Notes: generated by a model not told the origin, from the sequence alone. 64,000 nucleotides of DNA from Pseudomonas alcaliphila JAB1 (GCF_001941865.1 NZ_CP016162.1:2666001-2730000); one strand, 5' to 3'; numbered from the stretch's first letter, positions 17,986 through 28,565 are shown. A program made the numbers and translations.

Positions 17986-19248
17986 ATGCCCGCTTTCCTT
18001 TTCACACGCCGTGGCTATCTCGGCGTGTTGGCTGCCGCATTCTGGGCAGCTCCCTGGCTTGCCGCGCAGGCGCAGCCCCTAACCTTCGAACGAGCCCAAG
18101 CTCTGGCCGAGCAGAGTGCCCCTGAGAACCTCGCGCGCCAGGCGCAGGTGGCATCGGCACAGCAGGCTGTAGGGCCCGCAGACGCCCTGCCCGATCCCAA
18201 GCTTATTCTAGGCATCGACAACCTGCTGATCGAAGGCCCTGACCGTTACACCCTGAATCGTGACTCCATGACCATGCGCCGCATTGGACTCATGCAGGAG
18301 GTACCAAACGGCGACAAGCGTCTGGCCCGTCGCCAACTGGCCGAAGCCTCCATGACGCGGGCCGAAGCCGAGCAACGTGCCATGCAGTTGGGAATCAAGC
18401 GCCTGACGGCAGTGAGCTGGCTGGACGTGTACTACGCCGAACGCAGTGTTGGCCTCTTCGATCAACTGGATCGTCAGCTCGAGATGCTCCGCTCGACCGT
18501 GCAATCGCTGATTGCCGGCGGTAGTGCTCAGCCTGGCGAGCTGTTGCAGGCCGACCAGGAAGCTTTGGCATTGCAGGATCGGCGAGACGAGCTGAATCGC
18601 GATGTAGCAGTGGCTCGTGCCAAGCTGCGCCGCTGGATAGGCAACGAGGCCGATCAGCCTTTGCAAGGAGGTGTTCCCAATCTGAGCCTGGAGGCACCGC
18701 ACCTGCCGCAACGCATTGCCTCACACCCTGAGTTGCGCGCTGCCTCGGCCCGAGTCGGCGAGGCTAGCGCCGAGCTGAACGAGGCCATCGCCGAAAAGAC
18801 TCCCGACTGGGGTGTCGAGTTTGCCTACAACAATCGCGACAACCAGTTCGGCGATATGGTGATGGTGCAATTCACCTTCGACCTGCCGTTGTTCGTAGGC
18901 ACACGTCAGGGGCCCAAGATCAATGCCAGGCAGCACAGCGTGTCGCAGATGGAAGCCGAGCAGGAGGCGTTACTGCGCGCCCATCAGGCTGAGCTTGAAG
19001 GCGGTATTGCCGAGCTTGAGCAACTGCGCAGGACCTTGTCACGCACCGAAAAAACCTTGATCCCGCTTGCAAGCAAACGGGCCGATCTCGAACTAGCCGC
19101 CTACCAAGCCGGTAACAGCCAGCTCACATCCGTTATTACCGCACAGCGCGACCTGATCGAGGCGCAGCTGCGGCAGATTGAACAGCAGCGCAAGTTGAGC
19201 CAGCTCTCCGCAAGCCTGTATTACGCCTATGTGGAGGGACTGAGATGA
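17986..19248 (+). CDS. CusC/CzcC-like outer-membrane channel
   Basis: TolC-family outer-membrane efflux protein, 420 residues. It has a signal peptide ending near AQAQP and the paired coiled-coil repeats of the family (LTFERAQALAEQSAPE; ELQADQEALALQDRR-type heptads; [29 protein letters not shown] at the end). The start at 17986 is chosen because GGAGG lies 7 bases upstream; an earlier in-frame start at 17947 lacks this. The stop overlaps the ATG of the adaptor gene (ATGA), so the three efflux genes are translationally coupled. Confidence 0.88.
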   Translation: MPAFLFTRRGYLGVLAAAFWAAPWLAAQAQPLTFERAQALAEQSAPENLARQAQVASAQQAVGPADALPDPKLILGIDNLLIEGPDRYTLNRDSMTMRRIGLMQEVPNGDKRLARRQLAEASMTRAEAEQRAMQLGIKRLTAVSWLDVYYAERSVGLFDQLDRQLEMLRSTVQSLIAGGSAQPGELLQADQEALALQDRRDELNRDVAVARAKLRRWIGNEADQPLQGGVPNLSLEAPHLPQRIASHPELRAASARVGEASAELNEAIAEKTPDWGVEFAYNNRDNQFGDMVMVQFTFDLPLFVGTRQGPKINARQHSVSQMEAEQEALLRAHQAELEGGIAELEQLRRTLSRTEKTLIPLASKRADLELAAYQAGNSQLTSVITAQRDLIEAQLRQIEQQRKLSQLSASLYYAYVEGLR

Positions 19249-20702
19249 AGATATCGGCATTTGGTTTTGCGGTCGCCTTGCTGGCCGTGGGCATTGGCGT
19301 GGCAGGCGGCTACTGGCTGGCCCAGCGGCAGGCCAAACATGAGGTTCTGCCCAGTTCTGCACCGACGGACGAGCGCAAGGTGCTCTATTGGTACGACCCG
19401 ATGCAGCCCGAGCAGCGCTTCGATAAACCGGGCAAGTCACCTTTCATGGATATGGAGCTTGTCCCTAAATACGCGGGATCCGAGCAGGATCCGTCTGTCC
19501 TGAGCGTCCCCGCTCAAGCCGTGCAAAGCCTCGGAATGCGAACTTCTCCGGTGATCCGCGGTGTACTGCCCTCGGGTATCGAGGCGGTCGGTTCCCTGGC
19601 CTATAACCAGCGAGAGGTGGCGAACCTCCAGGCTCGCGCTGGCGGATTCGTCGAGCGGGTTTACGGGCGTGCCCCGGGCGATGTGCTGCCTGCCGGTACC
19701 CCCCTGGTCGACCTGCTGATTCCCGAGTGGTTCGCCGCGCAGTTGGAGTTCCTGGCGGTACTGCGTACCGCTGACATTCGCTTGATAAGTGCGACCCAAG
19801 AGCGCCTGCGCCTGCTCGGCATGCCTCAAGCGTTGATCGAGCAGGTTCGCCGCAGCGGCAAACCGCGGGCGGTGCAAACCCTCACCACACCTATCGCCGG
19901 CGAGCTCCAAGCCTTGCAGGTACGCGCCGGGATGACCGTGGAGGCGGGTCAGGACCTGGCCAGGATCAACGGGCTGTCCACGGTCTGGCTCGATGCGGCG
20001 ATACCCGAAGCAATGGCTGGAATGGTTCAGGTTGGGGCTGACATCCGCGCCACCCTGACCGCCTTCCCCGGGCAACCGCTGCAGGGCCGCGTCATCGCTT
20101 TGTTGCCGAGTGCCGACCCGCAAACGCGCACGCTCACGGTACGCAGCGAGCTACCCAACCCTGCCGGTAAGTTGCGCCCCGGCATGTTCGCCGCCGTACG
20201 CCTGAACAGTACCGTCGAACAACCCGCGCTTCTTGTGCCGAGTGAAGCCGTGATTCGCACCGGCAAGCGTGCATTGGTGATGCTGGCCGAAGGCGACGGA
20301 CGCTACCGTCCCCAGGAAATCAGTCTGGGCCGCGAGGCCGATGGGCGCCTCGAAGTGCTGTCCGGCCTAGAGGAAGGTCAGGCGGTCGTCACCTCCGGCC
20401 AGTTCCTCATCGATTCGGAAGCCAGCCTGCAGGGCATCATGGCCAGCCATGCCGAGCAGGACAATGAGAAGGAACTACATGAGTCCCATGGTGTGATTCG
20501 CGCTCTGGACGCTGAGGAAGTCACCCTGGAGCACGGGCCATTCGAGAGCCTGAATATGCCCGGTATGACCATGGCATTTCCACTGGCCAGCCCCGAAGTA
20601 GCGGCTGGGCTTAAGCCCGGGGATCACGTGCGTATCGGCGTCCGCCAGACGGATTCCGGCCTGCGGGTCGAGCGGCTCGTCAATCAAGGAGAGCGGCCAT
20701 GA
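19245..20702 (+). CDS. CusB-like adaptor with N-terminal metal-binding and C-terminal CusF domains
   Basis: Periplasmic adaptor of a heavy-metal RND pump, 485 residues. An N-terminal membrane anchor is followed by a heavy-metal-binding domain ([16 protein letters not shown] ... [10 protein letters not shown], about 45-80), then lipoyl, hairpin and barrel domains ([16 protein letters not shown]). A CusF-like copper-chaperone domain is fused at the C-terminus, about 405-485 ([18 protein letters not shown] ... [10 protein letters not shown]). CusF's His and two Mets are kept, but the Trp that caps the metal in E. coli CusF is Met here. It overlaps both neighbours by four bases. Confidence 0.92.
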   Translation: MKISAFGFAVALLAVGIGVAGGYWLAQRQAKHEVLPSSAPTDERKVLYWYDPMQPEQRFDKPGKSPFMDMELVPKYAGSEQDPSVLSVPAQAVQSLGMRTSPVIRGVLPSGIEAVGSLAYNQREVANLQARAGGFVERVYGRAPGDVLPAGTPLVDLLIPEWFAAQLEFLAVLRTADIRLISATQERLRLLGMPQALIEQVRRSGKPRAVQTLTTPIAGELQALQVRAGMTVEAGQDLARINGLSTVWLDAAIPEAMAGMVQVGADIRATLTAFPGQPLQGRVIALLPSADPQTRTLTVRSELPNPAGKLRPGMFAAVRLNSTVEQPALLVPSEAVIRTGKRALVMLAEGDGRYRPQEISLGREADGRLEVLSGLEEGQAVVTSGQFLIDSEASLQGIMASHAEQDNEKELHESHGVIRALDAEEVTLEHGPFESLNMPGMTMAFPLASPEVAAGLKPGDHVRIGVRQTDSGLRVERLVNQGERP

Positions 20703-23700
20703 TCGCGCGCCTGATCCACTGGTCTATCGGCAATCGCTTCCTGGTGCTGCTGGCGACCCTGTTCATCACCGCCCTGGGCGTCTGGTCGCTGCGCAACACG
20801 CCGTTGGATGCACTGCCGGACCTGTCCGATACCCAGGTCATCATCAGAACCAGCTTTCCCGGACAGGCGCCGCAGATCGTCGAGAACCAGGTGACCTACC
20901 CACTGGCGACCACCATGCTCTCGGTACCGGGGGCGAAGACGGTGCGCGGCTACTCGTTCTTTGGTGACTCATTCGTTTATGTGCTGTTCGAGGACGATAC
21001 CGACCTCTACTGGGCGCGCTCGCGCGTATTGGAGTACCTCAACCAGGCGCAGGAGCGCCTGCCCGAGGGTGTTACCACCACCCTCGGGCCGGATGCCACG
21101 GGCGTGGGCTGGATCTACCAGTACGCCTTGGTCGACCGCAGCGGCCAGCATGATCTTGCCCAGCTGCGGGCACTGCAGGACTGGTTCCTCAAGTACGAAC
21201 TCAAGAGCCTGCCCAACGTAGCCGAAGTGGCCACCCTCGGCGGCATGGTCAAGCAATACCAAGTGCTGCTCGATCCGCAGAAGCTGGTGGCTTATGGGGT
21301 AACTCAGCAGGAGGTCGAAGCGGCGCTGAAGAGCGCCAATCAGGAAACCGGCGGCGCCATCCTGGAGCTGGCGGAGCGCGAGTACATGGTGCGGGCTTCA
21401 GGCTATCTAGAGAGCCTGGAGGATTTCCGCAATGTGCCGCTGCGGGCTTCGGCCAGCGGAGTTCCGGTGCTGCTGGGTCAGGTAGCCACCATTCAGCTGG
21501 GGCCAGAGATGCGGCGTGGCATTGCCGAGCTGGATGGCCAGGGTGAAGTGGTAGGCGGCGTGGTCATCCTACGCTCCGGAAAGAATGCCCGCGATGCCAT
21601 CGCCGCGGTGAAGACCAAGCTGGACAGCCTGAAGGGCAGCTTGCCGGCCAGCGTCGAGGTGGTCACCACCTATGACCGTTCGCAACTGATCGACCGCGCC
21701 ATCGATAACCTCAGCTACAAGCTGCTGGAAGAGTTCGTGGTGGTGGCCTTGGTTTGCCTGCTCTTCCTCTGGCACTTGCGCTCGTCGCTGGTCGCGATCA
21801 TCACCCTGCCCCTGGGCATCCTCATGGCCTTCATCGTCATGCGCTACCAGGGCGTCAATGCCAACATTATGTCGCTCGGCGGGATCGCCATCGCCATCGG
21901 CGCCATGGTCGACGCCGCCGTGGTGATGATCGAGAACGCGCACAAGCACATCGAAACCTGGAAGGCTCGACACCCTGGTGAGCAGCTACAGGGCGAGGCG
22001 CACTGGCGGGTGATCGGCGAAGCCGCGGTCGAGGTCGGGCCGGCGCTGTTCTTCAGCCTGCTGATCATCACCCTGTCCTTCCTCCCGGTCTTCACCCTGG
22101 AGGCCCAGGAAGGCCGCCTGTTCGGCCCGCTGGCCTTCACCAAGACCTATGCCATGGCGGCTGCCGCCGGACTCTCGGTCACCTTGGTACCGGTGCTGAT
22201 GGGCTACTGGATTCGCGGGCATATCCCCAGCGAACAACAGAACCCCTTGAACCGCTGGCTGATCGGCGCATACCGGCCGGTACTGGAGTGGGTGCTGGCT
22301 TGGCCAAAAGTGACCCTGGCGCTGGCCTTGCTGGTCTTCTTGTCCAGTCTCTGGCCCCTCAGCAGACTCGGAGGAGAGTTTCTGCCGCCCATGGACGAGG
22401 GCGACCTGTTGTACATGCCCTCGGCCCTGCCCGGCTTGCCGGCGAGCAAGGCAACCCAGTTGCTGCAGCAAACCAACAGGATGATCCTCACGGTGCCCGA
22501 AGTGGCTCGGGTATTCGGCAAGGCCGGGCGTGCGGAGACCGCCACCGATCCAGCACCGCTGGAAATGTTCGAAACCACGGTGCAGTTCAAGCCGCGCGAG
22601 CAATGGCGAGCCGGGATGACGCCGGAGAAGCTGGTCGAGGAGTTGGACCAGGCGGTGAAAGTCCCGGGGCTGTCCAACATCTGGGTTCCACCGATCCGTA
22701 ACCGCATCGATATGCTGGCCACGGGGATCAAGAGTCCCATCGGGGTGAAAGTTTCCGGAACCTCGCTGGCCGAGATTGAGCGCATAACGCGTGACATTGA
22801 GGCCGTGGCCAAGGAGGTACCTGGCGTGAGTTCGGCGCTGGCGGAGCGGCTGACCGGCGGTCGCTATGTGGACATCCAGATCGATCGCCTGGCCGCGGCG
22901 CGCTATGGCCTGAGCATCGCCGACGTGCAGGCGGTGGTATCGGGCGCTATAGGCGGCAGCAATATCGGTGAAACGGTCGAGGGGCTGGCCCGCTTCCCGA
23001 TCAGCCTGCGCTATCCCAGGGAGTGGCGAGACAGTCCGCAGGCACTACGGCGTATGCCGATCCTCACCCCAGCCGGCCAGCAGATCACCTTGGGCACCGT
23101 CGCCCAGGTTAGTCTGACCGAAGGGCCGCCGATGCTGCGCAGCGAGAACGGGCGACTGTCCGGCTGGGTCTATGTCGATGTCCGCGGGCGCGACCTGGCC
23201 TCGACCGTGCGCGAGCTGCAGCAGCGCGTCGCCGAGCGGGTACAACTCGACGCCGGCATGACCGTCTCCTACTCCGGTCAGTTCGAATTCCTCGAGCGCG
23301 CCAATGCGCGGCTGGCCTGGGTGGTGCCGGCGACTCTGTTGATTATCTTCGTGCTGCTCTACCTGACTTTCAGCCGCTTCGGCGAGGCCCTGCTGATCAT
23401 GGCCACCCTGCCCTTTGCCCTGTCGGGCGGCATCTGGCTGCTCTACTGGTTCGGCTTCAACCTGTCGGTGGCCACCGGCGTGGGCTTCATCGCCCTGGCC
23501 GGCGTCTCGGCCGAGTTCGGGGTGATCATGCTGCTGTACCTGAAGAACGCCTGGCATGCGCGTGTGGATACCGGGCGCAGCGGTGATCCGGCCCTACTGG
23601 AGGCAATTCGTGAAGGCGCGGTGCTGCGTGTGCGGCCCAAGGTGATGACGGTGGCCGTGATCATCGCCGGCCTGTTGCCAATCCTCTGGGGCGGAGGTGC

Positions 23701-23848
23701 CGGATCTGAGGTGATGAAGCGCATCGCCGCGCCCATGGTCGGCGGCATGATTACCGCGCCGCTGATGTCCATGTTGGTTTTGCCGGCCGCGTACTGGCTG
23801 ATGCGAAGGCAGCGTACACAGAAGGTTCGCGCACCGCAGGAGCTATAG
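20699..23848 (+). CDS. CusA-like Cu(I)/Ag(I) RND transporter
   Basis: Heavy-metal efflux (HME) RND pump, 1049 residues, driving monovalent metal export with the flanking CusB/CusC-like proteins. Codon positions place methionines at residues 573, 623 and 672, the same numbers as the three-Met metal site of E. coli CusA. The TM4 relay Asp falls at 405 ([17 protein letters not shown]), again as in CusA. This identifies a Cu/Ag rather than a Co/Zn/Cd pump. The ATG overlaps the adaptor stop (ATGA). It is the last gene of the operon. Confidence 0.95.
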   Translation: MIARLIHWSIGNRFLVLLATLFITALGVWSLRNTPLDALPDLSDTQVIIRTSFPGQAPQIVENQVTYPLATTMLSVPGAKTVRGYSFFGDSFVYVLFEDDTDLYWARSRVLEYLNQAQERLPEGVTTTLGPDATGVGWIYQYALVDRSGQHDLAQLRALQDWFLKYELKSLPNVAEVATLGGMVKQYQVLLDPQKLVAYGVTQQEVEAALKSANQETGGAILELAEREYMVRASGYLESLEDFRNVPLRASASGVPVLLGQVATIQLGPEMRRGIAELDGQGEVVGGVVILRSGKNARDAIAAVKTKLDSLKGSLPASVEVVTTYDRSQLIDRAIDNLSYKLLEEFVVVALVCLLFLWHLRSSLVAIITLPLGILMAFIVMRYQGVNANIMSLGGIAIAIGAMVDAAVVMIENAHKHIETWKARHPGEQLQGEAHWRVIGEAAVEVGPALFFSLLIITLSFLPVFTLEAQEGRLFGPLAFTKTYAMAAAAGLSVTLVPVLMGYWIRGHIPSEQQNPLNRWLIGAYRPVLEWVLAWPKVTLALALLVFLSSLWPLSRLGGEFLPPMDEGDLLYMPSALPGLPASKATQLLQQTNRMILTVPEVARVFGKAGRAETATDPAPLEMFETTVQFKPREQWRAGMTPEKLVEELDQAVKVPGLSNIWVPPIRNRIDMLATGIKSPIGVKVSGTSLAEIERITRDIEAVAKEVPGVSSALAERLTGGRYVDIQIDRLAAARYGLSIADVQAVVSGAIGGSNIGETVEGLARFPISLRYPREWRDSPQALRRMPILTPAGQQITLGTVAQVSLTEGPPMLRSENGRLSGWVYVDVRGRDLASTVRELQQRVAERVQLDAGMTVSYSGQFEFLERANARLAWVVPATLLIIFVLLYLTFSRFGEALLIMATLPFALSGGIWLLYWFGFNLSVATGVGFIALAGVSAEFGVIMLLYLKNAWHARVDTGRSGDPALLEAIREGAVLRVRPKVMTVAVIIAGLLPILWGGGAGSEVMKRIAAPMVGGMITAPLMSMLVLPAAYWLMRRQRTQKVRAPQEL

Positions 23849-23854
23849 CTTTAC

Positions 23855-23897
23855 AAACCCGGGCAAGCCACGCGCCAAGCTGACTCGCCCGGGTAAC
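23855..23897 (+). terminator. Long-loop hairpin after the cus operon
   Basis: ACCCGGGC and GCCCGGGT pair across a long loop about 10 bases after the cusA-like stop. There is no T run, so it is a weak terminator. Confidence 0.45.
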
Positions 23898-23909
23898 GCG
23901 GCAGGAAGC

Positions 23910-23925
23910 ATTACGGCGATGTAAC
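23910..23925 (-). promoter_or_regulatory. Putative CopR box (copy E) before the DUF2790 gene
   Basis: Minus-strand GTTACATCGCCGTAAT fits the TTACA-N4-yGTmA pattern shared by five sites in the island. TGTCA lies 17 bases away on the gene side (TGACAGG, plus strand, about 23942), a likely -35 element. Confidence 0.55.
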
Positions 23926-23993
23926 TTTGACTTCATTTTTATGACAGGTTGAGCGGATATAGTTTAATCACCACCTTGAAGGAGTGATTAAAC

Positions 23994-24326
23994 ATGAAAA
24001 GCCTCAAAGTTATTGCAGCCCTTGCCGCTATGGTTGTTTCCTCTGCCACTCTGGCAGAAGGCGGCGCTGATCGTGTTTATGGTCGGATGATTCAGGCCAA
24101 TGAGCAGGCCATGCAAGAGTATGCTGCCGCTAACGGAAAGAATCCGCCTGAAGTTATTCATTACCGCTACGGCATGAAACTCGATATCGCCAGGGTCGTG
24201 GCCACTACCCCGACGGACTCTAGCTGCGGTGTGATGCCGGCCCAGATGACCTACGAGGACTCCAATGGCGATCTGAATATTCTTGAATACCGGGCAGCCG
24301 GGACAGGTTGCCGTAATCAAAACTAG
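23994..24326 (+). CDS. DUF2790-family small periplasmic protein
   Basis: 110 residues with a signal peptide (MKSLKVIAALAAMVVSSATLA) cleaved before EGGADRVYGRM. DUF2790 proteins are Pseudomonas peptides typically induced by copper; their function is unknown. It keeps two Cys (SSCGVMP and GTGCRN) that could form a disulfide or bind metal. The N-terminal leader and the AEGGADR motif are shared with the two PtrA-like genes of this island. AAGGAG precedes the ATG. A putative CopR box lies about 70 bases upstream. Confidence 0.88.
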   Translation: MKSLKVIAALAAMVVSSATLAEGGADRVYGRMIQANEQAMQEYAAANGKNPPEVIHYRYGMKLDIARVVATTPTDSSCGVMPAQMTYEDSNGDLNILEYRAAGTGCRNQN

Positions 24327-24341
24327 ATAAATGACATCGCG

Positions 24342-24357
24342 CTGACTGAAATGTAAT
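24342..24357 (-). promoter_or_regulatory. Putative CopR box (copy D) before the second OprD porin
   Basis: Minus-strand ATTACATTTCAGTCAG matches the island consensus. On the plus strand it is followed by CTGACG and, 18 bases later, TATGAC, a plausible -35/-10 pair for the porin gene at 24484. Confidence 0.55.
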
Positions 24358-24483
24358 TTCCAAGTCACCCTGACGTTATTTGGCATGTGGAAATATGACC
24401 AAGGCGTGCCTGGCTATGCCCGGCGCGCTTGGCACATATATGCGACCACACAATGACAACTGCCAATAACATCAGGAGCATTT

Positions 24484-25809
24484 ATGAATAACAGAACCCT
24501 GTTAGGACTTTCTCTGCTCACTCTGAGCGTCAGTACCGGGCAAGCTGCAATGGCCGCCGGCGAGAAAGGCGAGGGATTTATCGAAGGCAGCAGCCTGACC
24601 ATTCTCAATCGAAATCTCTACTTCAACCGCGATTTCCGTAAAGGCCAGTCCAGCAGCTCGGGTAATGGCTATTCGGAAGAGTGGGCGCATGGCGTGATAG
24701 GCAGATTCGAGTCTGGTTTCACCGAGGGCACCATAGGCTTTGGTGTCGATGCCTTTGCCATGCTAGGGCTCAAGCTTGACACCGGCGACGGCCGTTCTGG
24801 AGCAGGCGGCTCAGTCGACGTGATGCCTTACAACAGCCTCGGGCAGGCTGAGGACAACTACTCCAAACTGGGGGGCGCGGTGAAAACTCGGTTCATGGAT
24901 ACCGAGATCAAGGTAGGCGACGTCTTTCCCGTCAGCCCGGTCGTCCAATACGGTGATGCACGGCTTTTACCGGAGAGTTTCCGAGGTGTCACCGTGGTCA
25001 ACAGCAGCGTGGAAGGACTGTCGCTTCAGGGCGGTCGCCTCCACTCGATGAGCCAACCCAATACCAGCAGCATGCGCGACGGCTTCGCTACCTTCTACGC
25101 GGGCGAAGTGGACTCGCCATGGATCGCCTATTTCGGTGGTGATTACACGCTTAATGACAACGTCGGCTTTAGTCTCTACACCAGCCGCCTCAAGGATGCC
25201 TGGAATCAATATTACGCGGGCACCACGCTGAGCTACCCGCTTGCGGACGATGTCGCCTTGATCGGCGGGCTGAACTACTACAAGGCGGTCGATGAAGGGA
25301 GGCAGCTCCTCGGGAGCTTCGATAACAACATCTGGAGCGGCAAGGTCGGCATCCAATTCGGCGCTCATACAGTGCTGGTGGGTCTCCAGCGCAACAATGG
25401 CGATGATGACTTCGACTACTTGCGCCAATCGGACTCCATCTACCTCGACAACTCCATCCAGTACAGCGACTTCAACTCGCCGAAGGAGAAGTCATGGCAA
25501 GTGCGCTATGACCTGGATATGGAGCCTTTCGGTGTGCCTGGATTGAGCTTCATGACTCGATATGCCCAGGGCTGGGATGCCGACTACAGCAACGCCAACG
25601 AAGTCTATATGCGCCGTGATGACAACGGCGATCCGTTGACCAACCAGAAGCGCTGGGAGCGGGACATCGAGGCCAAGTACGTTGTGCAGTCTGGGTCGTT
25701 GAAGGACATGTCCTTTCGCATTCGACAAGCCACGACTCGCGCCACCGACTTCGAGTCGGATTTGGATGAGTTCCGCCTGATTGTCGAGTACCCGCTGGAA
25801 GTTCTCTAA
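24484..25809 (+). CDS. OprD-family porin in the copper island
   Basis: 441-residue outer-membrane porin. It has a signal peptide ending near QAAMAAG, the family start GFIEGSSLTILNRNLYFNRDF, and a C-terminal beta strand ending VEYPLEVL. It is about as similar to the porin at 9535 as two paralogues would be. It lies between the DUF2790 gene and two terminators, with a putative CopR box upstream, so it is probably copper-regulated. A specific substrate is not evident; it may admit a compensating ligand or be a metal-responsive porin swap. CAGGAG precedes the ATG. Confidence 0.9.
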   Translation: MNNRTLLGLSLLTLSVSTGQAAMAAGEKGEGFIEGSSLTILNRNLYFNRDFRKGQSSSSGNGYSEEWAHGVIGRFESGFTEGTIGFGVDAFAMLGLKLDTGDGRSGAGGSVDVMPYNSLGQAEDNYSKLGGAVKTRFMDTEIKVGDVFPVSPVVQYGDARLLPESFRGVTVVNSSVEGLSLQGGRLHSMSQPNTSSMRDGFATFYAGEVDSPWIAYFGGDYTLNDNVGFSLYTSRLKDAWNQYYAGTTLSYPLADDVALIGGLNYYKAVDEGRQLLGSFDNNIWSGKVGIQFGAHTVLVGLQRNNGDDDFDYLRQSDSIYLDNSIQYSDFNSPKEKSWQVRYDLDMEPFGVPGLSFMTRYAQGWDADYSNANEVYMRRDDNGDPLTNQKRWERDIEAKYVVQSGSLKDMSFRIRQATTRATDFESDLDEFRLIVEYPLEVL

Positions 25810-25818
25810 CCCTGGCAA

Positions 25819-25843
25819 GCGAGCGGGTTGATTGCCCGCTCGC
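25819..25843 (+). terminator. First terminator after the island OprD gene
   Basis: Perfect 9-bp stem GCGAGCGGG / CCCGCTCGC with a 7-base loop, 9 bases after the stop. Confidence 0.75.
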
Positions 25844-25896
25844 TCCTTGGTCCTGCTGTCCCCTCGTAGTGCTCCTTTGGTTTGGAGACAGCCCTT

Positions 25897-25918
25897 GGCG
25901 CCCTAGGGCGCCTTTTTT
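25897..25918 (+). terminator. Second terminator after the island OprD gene
   Basis: Palindrome GGCGCCC-TA-GGGCGCC followed by six Ts: a classic intrinsic terminator that isolates the porin from the convergent cop operon. Confidence 0.85.
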
Positions 25919-25986
25919 ACTTAGGTTAAAGGACGTATGAAAATGAGTCGGCCACTACACACAAGCGGCCGTGCTGGCAGGCAGTA

Positions 25987-26430
25987 CTACTGGGCGGGAT
26001 ATTCTGCAACGACCTGATCAGAACCCGTCTTGGTCAAGCCAATGACCTGGTAGGCATGCTGTACGCCATCGACTTCCATGCCGGGGGAGCCCGCCGGCAT
26101 CCCGGGAACAGCGATGCCCAGCAGATCATCGCGCTTGGTGAGTTCGATGACCTGAGCCGCCGGCACATGACCTTCGACGAACTTGCCGTCAATCACCGCG
26201 GTGTGGCAAGACGCTAACCGTGGCGCGACGCCCAGTCTTTGCTTCACTGCTGTCATGTTGCTTTCAACATGGTCGACGACTTTGAAGCCATTCGCTTCGA
26301 GGTGTGAAATCCACTTCTTGCAACATCCGCAATTGGCATCACGATGGACATCAATCGTCAGGGCATCAGCTGCTTGAACCGCAGACGTGACGGAGAGAGC
26401 GGCCAGTAAGGCCAGATATTTAGCTTTCAT
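25987..26430 (-). CDS. DUF411 periplasmic metal-binding protein
   Basis: 147 residues with a signal peptide (MKAKYLALLAALSVTSAVQA). The metal-binding motif is DANCGCCKKW; a second Cys is in ASCHTAV and Met residues occur at PGMPAGSPGM. DUF411 proteins accompany copper-resistance operons and are thought to bind Cu in the periplasm. An in-frame start further upstream (26550) would lie inside the cytochrome gene; the ATG at 26430 opens the signal peptide and overlaps the cytochrome stop by 11 bases. It is the last gene of the cop operon. Confidence 0.9.
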   Translation of the reverse strand: MKAKYLALLAALSVTSAVQAADALTIDVHRDANCGCCKKWISHLEANGFKVVDHVESNMTAVKQRLGVAPRLASCHTAVIDGKFVEGHVPAAQVIELTKRDDLLGIAVPGMPAGSPGMEVDGVQHAYQVIGLTKTGSDQVVAEYPAQ

Positions 26431-27262
26431 GTACGTGCTCTTTGCCATCGGCGTGGGTGTGGGTCTTGGGCGAGGCGTTCGGAGCCTGCTCGGCGTGATG
26501 ATCACCTCCGTTGGACGACGCCTCATCTCCAGCATGGTGGTCATCGCCACTCATATCCGAATGGTGACCTGCCTTAGGTGCGGAGCCACCCTCGCTATCC
26601 GTAGCCGCGGCATCGTGATGACCAGGCTCTCCAGCATCACCTGATCCATGATGGTCATCGCCACCGCCACTATTGTCATGATGGCCAGGCTTGTTGTCGC
26701 CGTGCTGTCCTTCATGGTTATGCATCTGCGTTTCCCCACCACCGTGCTGATGGCCGCCACTGGATGCGACGAGTGTTTGGTATTGCTTGGCATCCATCGT
26801 CGGCAGTTGGTTGAGGAAGGCAACCATGCCCCAGATGTACTCGTCTCCCATGCTCTTGCCCCACGCAGGCATACCCGTTGCCTTGATGCCATGCTTGATC
26901 ACCCAGAACGCTGCTGACGGATTGCCATCGACACCGATCTTGGCGAGGTTGGGGGGCGCAGGATAAAGCGATTGGCTTAGCTCGGTCTCCGCCACACCTG
27001 GCGCCAAATGACAGCCGATACACATGGAGTTGTAGTTGCCCGCACCGGCGCGAATAAGAGCTTGATCATCCAGGTTGGGAACCTCGATGTCCCGCGAACG
27101 GACTTCGATAGAGCGGTCACGGGCCATCGTGAGAAACGCATGCACTGCAGGAAAATGGGGATCGTCGGCCCCCACGTTGACCACGCCAAAGTAGGCGCCG
27201 GCCAGGACAGCTGTGCTACCGACCACGCCGGCCGCCACCAAAGTTTTAATTGTTCTTTTCAT
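26420..27262 (-). CDS. Monohaem c-type cytochrome with His-rich tail
   Basis: 280 residues. An N-terminal signal anchor is followed by a cytochrome c domain with the haem site CIGCH at residues 81-85 and a Met ligand in ATGMPAWG. From about residue 170 to the end the chain is a low-complexity His/Gly/Asp/Ser tail (HHGSGDAGEPGHHD, THTHADGKEHVHES) that should bind copper. It lies in the cop operon, 9 bases after copB, and overlaps the DUF411 gene. A role as electron acceptor for, or copper store beside, the CopA oxidase is inferred. Confidence 0.88.
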   Translation of the reverse strand: MKRTIKTLVAAGVVGSTAVLAGAYFGVVNVGADDPHFPAVHAFLTMARDRSIEVRSRDIEVPNLDDQALIRAGAGNYNSMCIGCHLAPGVAETELSQSLYPAPPNLAKIGVDGNPSAAFWVIKHGIKATGMPAWGKSMGDEYIWGMVAFLNQLPTMDAKQYQTLVASSGGHQHGGGETQMHNHEGQHGDNKPGHHDNSGGGDDHHGSGDAGEPGHHDAAATDSEGGSAPKAGHHSDMSGDDHHAGDEASSNGGDHHAEQAPNASPKTHTHADGKEHVHES

Positions 27263-27271
27263 GTCAGGTTC

Positions 27272-28261
27272 TCAAAACCACATCCGGATACCGGCGACAA
27301 AACGCGCCTCGTCTACATCACCGCCCTCGTCGCGCACCATGTCTGCCGTGTTGCCATAGGAGCGGCTCCAGGAAACCCCGATATAGGGGGCAAACTGCCT
27401 GACAATCTCGTAACGCAGACGCAAGCCGAGCTCGGTATTTGCCAACCCAGACCCCACACCTCGCTCAGGATCGTTCTTGCCGTAGAAGTTCATTTCGGCA
27501 GTTGGCTGGAGAATCAGCCGGTTGGTCAGCAGAATGTCGTACTCGCCCTCCAGTCGGGCAGCAGTTTGGCCATTCTCGCCGACGAAGGCCGTGGCTTCGG
27601 CCTCAAAGGCGTAAAGCGCCATGCCCTGGATACCGAAGGCGGCCCAAGTCTGCGGCGACTCCGGTTTGAAGTCCTGGCGAACGCCCGCGACGACATCCCA
27701 CCAAGGGCCGATCGAGCGGCCGTACAGCAGCTGTAATTCAGCATCCTCGGTCACGCCGTTGGTACGCTCGCCTTCGGAGCGGAACCAGACCCGGTTGATA
27801 TCACCGCCTACCCAGCCCGACGCATCCCAGGCCAGGGTGCTGCCCTCATCTGCGTCCTGGTATTCGAGCTGATCGAGCAGGAAAAAACTGTTGATGGCGC
27901 TGTCGTGAACCTTGTGGCCAGGTAATGGCGGGAAAGCCGCTTGGCGATCAGCATCCGTCAGAACGGGAATCGGCGTACGGCTGGTGGTTCTCGGGGCTTC
28001 AGCGGAGCCATGGTTCATCTTTGAATGATCCATGCCCTCCATCTGTCCTTGCATGGCGCCATGCCCCATCTTGCTGTGATCCATGCCCTCCATCGGCGCT
28101 TTGGTAGCGCCGTGGCTCATCTGGCTATGGTCCATCGACATGGTGCCGTGCCCCATTGCCGAATGATCCATTTCTTCCGCAGCCAAAGTAACGCCGCCGC
28201 TGAACGCACTCAGCGACACAGCCAGCGCCAAGAGAGATGGACGTGAAAACCTAGTGGTCAT
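27272..28261 (-). CDS. copB: Copper-resistance outer-membrane protein CopB
   Basis: 329 residues. The signal peptide ([16 protein letters not shown]) is followed by a Met/His-rich octapeptide-like repeat zone ([22 protein letters not shown]) and then a beta-barrel domain beginning [16 protein letters not shown], typical of CopB/PcoB. The C-terminus ends in aromatic Phe (RMWF). CopB works with CopA in periplasmic copper sequestration or oxidation. The ATG at 28261 overlaps the preceding small gene by 11 bases; a frame to 28294 exists but lacks a ribosome site. Confidence 0.93.
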   Translation of the reverse strand: MTTRFSRPSLLALAVSLSAFSGGVTLAAEEMDHSAMGHGTMSMDHSQMSHGATKAPMEGMDHSKMGHGAMQGQMEGMDHSKMNHGSAEAPRTTSRTPIPVLTDADRQAAFPPLPGHKVHDSAINSFFLLDQLEYQDADEGSTLAWDASGWVGGDINRVWFRSEGERTNGVTEDAELQLLYGRSIGPWWDVVAGVRQDFKPESPQTWAAFGIQGMALYAFEAEATAFVGENGQTAARLEGEYDILLTNRLILQPTAEMNFYGKNDPERGVGSGLANTELGLRLRYEIVRQFAPYIGVSWSRSYGNTADMVRDEGGDVDEARFVAGIRMWF

Positions 28262-28565
28262 GGTTCGAACCTGCTTCGGCTTCGGTGCCGCCATGCTTAT
28301 CCATCATGTTTTCGTGATTCATGCCGTCATGCTTCATGTCTCCGTGATCCATGGCGCCATGATCCATATGCTGGCCAGCCGCCTTATCCTTCGACTGATC
28401 TGCGTGATTGCCACTGGCGGTCTTGGGCACAGCCGACTCGGCAGCATGTTGTTCGTGCTCACTGTGCCCCTCACCTGCCAACGAAACCGGTGCGTGCAGG
28501 GCAGCCAATAGGCTGAACATGACTGCGCTGCCAGCCAGGGCATTTCGCTTCATAAAAGTGCTCAT
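28251..28565 (-). CDS. Small periplasmic Met/His-rich copper-binding protein
   Basis: 104 residues. The signal peptide ([18 protein letters not shown]) is followed by a chain dominated by His, Met, Asp and Lys ([28 protein letters not shown]). There is no folded domain. It resembles the Met-rich linkers of CopA and CopB and is probably a periplasmic copper sponge. AAAGGAG precedes the ATG at 28565. It begins 12 bases after copA and overlaps copB. Confidence 0.8.
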   Translation of the reverse strand: MSTFMKRNALAGSAVMFSLLAALHAPVSLAGEGHSEHEQHAAESAVPKTASGNHADQSKDKAAGQHMDHGAMDHGDMKHDGMNHENMMDKHGGTEAEAGSNHDH

